Translations under genes and position numbers: made by a program
In this document: one piece after another, positions 25,359-31,618 of the stretch
Layout: every line of letters begins with the position of its first letter
Numbering within the stretch: position 1 is the first letter of the stretch
NCBI GenBank assembly: GCA_900754525.1
Contig: CAAEDE010000059.1
Coordinates: 1 to 31,618 of the forward strand
Reading direction: 5' to 3'
DNA from: an uncultured Collinsella sp.
Lineage (GTDB): Bacteria > Actinomycetota > Coriobacteriia > Coriobacteriales > Coriobacteriaceae
DNA: 31,618 nt
The notes under the pieces: generated by a model
What the model was told of the DNA's origin: nothing
The model's input: only the letters and a program-made list of their open reading frames with translations
Database searches by the model: none

Positions 25359-28300
25359 ATGCAGGCAGATTCCGCTCAGCAGCAGGGCCTTTATCGCCCC
25401 GAATTCGATCACGATGCATGTGGCATCGGCGCGCTTGCCGATATCAACGGTGAGCGCCATCACCAGATTCTGGACGATGCACTGTCCATTCTGGTCAACT
25501 TGGAGCACCGCGGCGGTACGGGACTCGAGAAGAACACCGGCGACGGCGCCGGCATCCTGTTCCAGGTTCCGCATCACTTTTTCCGCAAAGAGGCTCAAAA
25601 GTGCGGCCAGATTCTGCCGGCAGAGGGCGACTATGGCGTGGCCATGCTGTTCTTCCCGCAGGACGACAAGGGCGTAGAGGATGCCCGCCGCGTGTTTGAG
25701 GAGGGCTGCGCCGAGGCCGGCGTGCCGCTGCTCTTTTGGCGCGAGGTGCCGGTCGACCCGCACGACCTGGGCGAGACGGCCCGCGCCTGCATGCCCACTA
25801 TCCTGCAGGCCTTCCTGGGCCGTCCGGACGACACGCCGGCGGGCGACGCCTTCGAGCGCCGTCTGTATGTGTGCCGCCGCACCATCGAAAAGAAGGCCGA
25901 CGCCGAGTTCGCCCTGCGCGACAAGATCTTCTATGTGTGCTCCATGAGCTCGCGCACCATCGTGTACAAGGGCATGCTGGTCGCCACGCAGATGCGCCGC
26001 TTCTTCATCGACCTCAACGACGCCGCCGTCAAGACGGCCGTGGCGCTCGTCCACTCGCGCTACTCCACCAACACCACGCCCAGCTGGGAACGTGCGCACC
26101 CCAACCGCTTTATCATCCACAACGGCGAGATCAACACCCTCAAGGGCAACGTCAACTGGATTCGCGCCCGCGAACCCAACCTGTACAGCCCCGTGCTGCA
26201 GCACGATCTTGAGCGCGTGATGCCCATCATCAACCGCGAGGGCTCCGACTCCGCGATTCTGGACAATGTGCTTGAGTTTTTGGTCATGAACGGTCGTCCG
26301 CTCACGCGTGCCGCATCCATGCTGCTGCCCGAGCCGTGGGACCACAACGACAGCCTGAGTGAGGAGCGCCGCGCCTACGACGCTTACCAGTCCATGCTCA
26401 TGGAACCGTGGGATGGCCCGGCGGCCATCGCCTTTACCGACGGTCGCACGCTGGGTGCCGCCCTCGACCGTAACGGCTTGCGTCCCGCCCGCTACTATGT
26501 GACGCGCGACGGTCGCTTTATGCTGGCAAGCGAGGTGGGCACCATCGAGGTGAGCCCCGAGAACATCCTGACGAGCGGCTGCCTGGGACCGGGCCAGATG
26601 CTCGAGGTCGACTTTGCCCGCGGGCGCGTCATCTACAACGATGAGCTGCGTGCCCGTTACGCCAAGGAAAAGCCCTACCGCGACTGGATTGCCGAGGAGA
26701 CGCTGACCGTCGACGCGCTCGACAAGCCCGTCGCGCCCACGCCCGCCGAGGATACCGAGGTGCCCGCCGCCGTGCGCATGGCCAAGCTCGGGTATCACTG
26801 GGATGATGTTGACGAAGTCGTGCGTCCCATGGCCCAGCAGGGCAAGGCGCCGCTCGCCTCGATGGGTATCGATGCGCCGCTGGCCTGCCTGTCCAAGAAG
26901 ACGCGCTCGTTCTTTGACTACTTCTATCAGCTGTTCGCCCAAGTCACGAATCCGCCGATCGATGCCCTGCGCGAGCACATGGTGACTTCGACCACGCTCT
27001 ACCTGGGCAACCACGGCAACTTGCTCGAGGACTCCCGTACGGCCTGCCAGCTGGTGCGCCTGGAGCGCCCGCTGCTGAGCGAGGAGGAGTTCGACCGCAT
27101 TTGCGCGATTGACCGTGTTGGCTTTAAGACCCGCCGGTTCCGTGCCGTGTACCGCCGCGACGCGGGTGAGGGCGCGCTGCAGGCTGCGCTCAAGCAGCTT
27201 GCCGAAGACGTCGAGGCTGCGGTTCGCGATGGCGTGAACATCGTGGTGCTGAGCGACCGTGCTGCGGCGGGCGAGGTCCCTGTGCCGTCACTGCTCGCCG
27301 TGGGCTGCGTGCACAACCACCTGATCCGCGCCGGCGTGCGTACCTTTGCCGACATCGTGGTGGAGTGCGGCGACGCCGTGTCTCCGCACGACTTTGCGGC
27401 GCTGGTGGGCTACTCCGCAAGCGGCATCTACCCGTACAACGCGCATGCGTGCATCCGCGACTTGGCGGCGCACGGCGATCTGGACGTGACAGCCGAGCAG
27501 GGCATCGCCAACTACAACAAGGCTGCGACTGCCGGCATCGTTTCCATCATGTCCAAGATGGGCATCTCCACGGTGCAGAGCTACCATTCGGCGCAGATCT
27601 TCGAGGCCGTGGGCTTTACGCCGGAGTTTGTCAACGCGTACTTCGCCGGCACGGTGAGCCGTGTGGGCGGTATGGGTGTCGAGGACGTCGAGCGCGAGCA
27701 AAACGAGCGCTACGACGCCGCGCTCGCTATCCTTAAGAGCCCGGCTCCCGATCAGCTGCCCACGCTGGGCCTGACCAAGTGGCGCCCGCTCGGCGGCGAG
27801 GATCACCTCATCGATCCGCAGACTGTCTATTTGCTGCAGACCGCCTGCCGTGAGGACAGCTACGACACCTTTAAGGAGTACAGCGCCCGCCTGCACCGCA
27901 CCGGCCGTGCCGTGCGCCTGCGCGACCTGCTGGACTTTGATGCCGGCGGCCGCACCCCGGTGGCACTCGACGAGGTCGAGTCCGCGCTCAACATCGTTCG
28001 CCGCTTTAACACCGGCGCCATGTCGTACGGTTCCATCAGCAAGGAAGCACACGAGTGCATGGCCATCGCCATGAACCGCCTGCACGGCCGTTCCAACTCG
28101 GGCGAGGGCGGCGAGGATCCGCGCCGCGAGACCCCGCTGGCTAACGGTGACTCCAAGAACTCCGCCATCAAGCAGGTGGCAAGCGCGCGCTTTGGCGTGA
28201 CGAGCCGCTACCTGTGCAGCGCCTTCGAGATTCAGATCAAGATGGCCCAGGGCGCCAAGCCTGGCGAGGGTGGCCACCTGCCCGGCAAGAAGGTCTACCC

Positions 28301-30044
28301 CTGGATTGCCGAGGTCCGTCAGTCCACGCCCGGCATCGGCCTGATCTCGCCTCCGCCGCACCACGACATCTACTCCATCGAGGACCTGGCAGAGCTGATC
28401 TTCGATCTTAAGAACGCCAACCCCGGCGCCCGCGTGTCGGTCAAGCTGGTCAGCGAGGCCGGCGTCGGCACCATCGCCACCGGTGTGGCCAAGGGTGCCG
28501 CCGACAAGATCTTGATCAGCGGCCACAACGGCGGCTCCGGTGCTGCGGCGCGCGATTCGATCTGGCACGCCGGTCTGCCGCTGGAGCTTGGCCTTGCCGA
28601 GGCCCAGCAGACGCTGCTGCAAAACGGCCTGCGCTCACGCGTGGTGCTCGAGGCCGATGGCAAGCTCATGGACGGCACCGACGTCGCCGTCGCCTGCCTG
28701 CTGGGTGCCGAGGAGTTTGGCTTTGCGACCATGCCGCTCATCTCCATGGGCTGCCTCATGCAGCGCGACTGCCAGCAGGATACCTGCCCGGCCGGCATCG
28801 CCACGCAAAACTGCCGCCTGCGTCGCGGCTTCCGCGGCAAGCCAGAGCACGTTGAGCACTTTATGCTCTTTGTTGCCGAGCAGCTGCGCGAGGTCATGGC
28901 GAGCCTTGGCTTCCGCACCGTCGACGAGATGGTCGGCCACCCCGAGTGCCTGCGCCAGATCGAGGTTCCGGGCAACCGCAAGGCCAACCTGCTCGATCTG
29001 TCGCCCGTGCTGGCGAGCGCGACCTGCGAGTTCGGTGCCCATATCCCGGGTGCCGACGGTCATCACTTCCTGCCGCAGATGGCCGCGGACAGCGAGCTCG
29101 ACAAGACGCTCGACTCCACGTTGTTTGTGCCCTATACGGCCGATGCCCGTGCGCACCTGCGTCCGATTCGCTTCCGCGCCGATATCGCCAACGTCAACCG
29201 TTGCGTGGGCACCATCCTGGGCAATGCGGTGACTAAGGCGCATCCCGAAGGCCTGCCCGCCGGCTCCATCACCATCGATTGCGATGGTTCGGCCGGTCAG
29301 AGCTTTGGCGCCTTCCTGCCGCGCGGCATTACGCTCAACGTGTGCGGTGACGCCAACGACTACTTTGGCAAGGGCCTTTCGGGCGGCGAGGTGTCGGTGC
29401 GCCCCAACCCGCATGCGACCTACAAATTCGATGAGAACATCATCGTGGGTAACGTTGCGTTCTTTGGCGCTACGAGCGGACGCGGCTTCATTAACGGCCT
29501 GGCCGGCCAGCGCTTTGGCGTACGCAACTCCGGTGCCACGGTGGTGGTCGAGGGCTGCGGCAACCATGGCTGCGAGTACATGACGGGCGGTCTGGCGCTC
29601 ATCTTGGGCGAGGTCGGACAGAACTTCGCCGCCGGCATGACGGGTGGCGTGGCCTATGTCTTTGACCAGTACGGCACGCTCGATGCCCGTGTGAACCACG
29701 AGAGCGTTGAGCTTAAGGCCCCGACGGCCGGCGAGCTGGCGCAGATTCGCGAGCTCATCCAGGAGCACGTGGACGCGACGCAGAGCCCGCGCGGCATTAA
29801 GCTGCTCTACAGCTTTGAGACGATGAGCAAGCACTTTGTGAAGGTCATTCCGACCGAGTACGAGCGCGTGCTGGCGATTGTCGCCGCGGGCGAGGCCGTG
29901 GGCAAGACGCATGCGCAGGCTGAGGAGCTGGCGTTTGATATTGTGACCGGTCGCGCGAGTGCCGCGGATGTTGCTCGCTTCGATGTTGCGGGCGCTGCGT
30001 CCGTGGCTGCCAGCTCTGTTGCTTCGACTAAGAAGGAGGCGTAA
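25359..30044 (+). CDS. gltB: Glutamate synthase, large subunit
   Basis: The large subunit of NADPH-dependent glutamate synthase, which makes two glutamates from glutamine and 2-oxoglutarate. Of 1561 residues, the N-terminal glutamine amidotransferase domain begins with the catalytic Cys21 (HDACGIGALAD), exposed after removal of a 20-residue propeptide. The FMN and 2-oxoglutarate domain follows (FNTGAMSYGSISKEAHE near 880, then GAKPGEGGHLPGKKV). The 3Fe-4S ligands are Cys1132, Cys1138 and Cys1143 with the family spacing. The C-terminal GxGxG beta-helix domain runs from about 1290 to 1490 (GGLALILGEVGQNFAAGMTGG, key Gly residues). ATG at 25359 follows GGGGAGGA. The final Ala/Ser-rich tail is unremarkable. 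gltD follows after 5 bases. Confidence 0.97.
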   Translation: MQADSAQQQGLYRPEFDHDACGIGALADINGERHHQILDDALSILVNLEHRGGTGLEKNTGDGAGILFQVPHHFFRKEAQKCGQILPAEGDYGVAMLFFPQDDKGVEDARRVFEEGCAEAGVPLLFWREVPVDPHDLGETARACMPTILQAFLGRPDDTPAGDAFERRLYVCRRTIEKKADAEFALRDKIFYVCSMSSRTIVYKGMLVATQMRRFFIDLNDAAVKTAVALVHSRYSTNTTPSWERAHPNRFIIHNGEINTLKGNVNWIRAREPNLYSPVLQHDLERVMPIINREGSDSAILDNVLEFLVMNGRPLTRAASMLLPEPWDHNDSLSEERRAYDAYQSMLMEPWDGPAAIAFTDGRTLGAALDRNGLRPARYYVTRDGRFMLASEVGTIEVSPENILTSGCLGPGQMLEVDFARGRVIYNDELRARYAKEKPYRDWIAEETLTVDALDKPVAPTPAEDTEVPAAVRMAKLGYHWDDVDEVVRPMAQQGKAPLASMGIDAPLACLSKKTRSFFDYFYQLFAQVTNPPIDALREHMVTSTTLYLGNHGNLLEDSRTACQLVRLERPLLSEEEFDRICAIDRVGFKTRRFRAVYRRDAGEGALQAALKQLAEDVEAAVRDGVNIVVLSDRAAAGEVPVPSLLAVGCVHNHLIRAGVRTFADIVVECGDAVSPHDFAALVGYSASGIYPYNAHACIRDLAAHGDLDVTAEQGIANYNKAATAGIVSIMSKMGISTVQSYHSAQIFEAVGFTPEFVNAYFAGTVSRVGGMGVEDVEREQNERYDAALAILKSPAPDQLPTLGLTKWRPLGGEDHLIDPQTVYLLQTACREDSYDTFKEYSARLHRTGRAVRLRDLLDFDAGGRTPVALDEVESALNIVRRFNTGAMSYGSISKEAHECMAIAMNRLHGRSNSGEGGEDPRRETPLANGDSKNSAIKQVASARFGVTSRYLCSAFEIQIKMAQGAKPGEGGHLPGKKVYPWIAEVRQSTPGIGLISPPPHHDIYSIEDLAELIFDLKNANPGARVSVKLVSEAGVGTIATGVAKGAADKILISGHNGGSGAAARDSIWHAGLPLELGLAEAQQTLLQNGLRSRVVLEADGKLMDGTDVAVACLLGAEEFGFATMPLISMGCLMQRDCQQDTCPAGIATQNCRLRRGFRGKPEHVEHFMLFVAEQLREVMASLGFRTVDEMVGHPECLRQIEVPGNRKANLLDLSPVLASATCEFGAHIPGADGHHFLPQMAADSELDKTLDSTLFVPYTADARAHLRPIRFRADIANVNRCVGTILGNAVTKAHPEGLPAGSITIDCDGSAGQSFGAFLPRGITLNVCGDANDYFGKGLSGGEVSVRPNPHATYKFDENIIVGNVAFFGATSGRGFINGLAGQRFGVRNSGATVVVEGCGNHGCEYMTGGLALILGEVGQNFAAGMTGGVAYVFDQYGTLDARVNHESVELKAPTAGELAQIRELIQEHVDATQSPRGIKLLYSFETMSKHFVKVIPTEYERVLAIVAAGEAVGKTHAQAEELAFDIVTGRASAADVARFDVAGAASVAASSVASTKKEA

Positions 30045-30049
30045 GTGCC

Positions 30050-31531
<1,482 letters not shown>

Positions 31532-31570
31532 AGTAGTCATTTAAGAACGTCCATTACAGTCGAAATTGTC

Positions 31571-31591
31571 AGCCCGGGACCGTCTCGGGCT
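31571..31591 (+). terminator. Possible terminator hairpin after gltD
   Basis: AGCCCGGGA (31571-31579) pairs with TCTCGGGCT (31583-31591) with one G-T pair and a CCG loop. No T run follows, so termination is uncertain. The window ends 27 bases later. Confidence 0.35.
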
Positions 31592-31618
31592 ACGATTGAG
31601 GCGCGCCCAGAACGGGCC

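Overview
The window is a GC-rich (roughly 60%) bacterial chromosome segment with the gene content of an anaerobic gut actinobacterium of the class Coriobacteriia. Collinsella or a close relative is my best guess. The grounds are an actinobacterial-type RF2, long low-complexity tails on L31 and FtsE, a two-subunit transketolase, rubredoxin and flavin-reductase genes, and intergenic regions packed with palindromes. This is inference from protein character, not a database match. Twenty-five protein genes and two tRNAs are supported, and no rRNA, CRISPR array or complete insertion sequence is visible.

Layout. 1-320 is the 3' end of rpmE (L31). 629-4584 is secA-prfB with overlapping stop and start. 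4752-7623 holds a YitT-family membrane protein and a split transketolase. 8075-10202 is ftsE-ftsX, with a long disordered extension on FtsE. 10395-12530 is rnr (RNase R). 12707-13998 holds a lone serine recombinase and a VanZ-like protein. 14203-18646 is a MurNAc uptake and recycling cluster: an RpiR-type regulator, murQ, an EIIBC permease (murP) and mupG. 18739-19704 holds an ArsC/Spx-like protein and a convergent short protein. 19980-20147 carries tRNA-Gln(CTG) and tRNA-Glu(CTC). 20242-21619 is a TPR-like protein followed by smpB. 21826-22561 holds a flavin reductase and rubredoxin. 22715-24820, on the minus strand, is gpmA followed by mntH. 25359-31531 is gltB-gltD.

How the genes work together. 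secA, prfB, ftsEX, rnr and smpB follow an order common in Gram-positive bacteria, here interrupted by metabolic genes. SmpB and RNase R both serve trans-translation. The MurNAc cluster would import MurNAc as its 6-phosphate (MurP), release MurNAc-6-P from phosphorylated disaccharide (MupG), and convert it to GlcNAc-6-P (MurQ) under an RpiR/MurR-type SIS regulator. GltBD assimilates ammonia through glutamine.

The most unusual content is between genes. Two unrelated arrays each contain exactly three tandem hairpin units: one with a strict 62-nt period (19105-19276), the other with a strict 80-nt period (24958-25176). In both, the stem arms differ between units by paired, compensating substitutions. 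Three further long single palindromes (7850-7972, 10260-10343, 21632-21698) and a two-copy dyad repeat (463-498, 12652-12686) add to this. Separately, RF2 carries Ser-Pro-Thr at the place of the usual Ser-Pro-Phe recognition tripeptide, and only 1 of the 25 genes ends in TGA.
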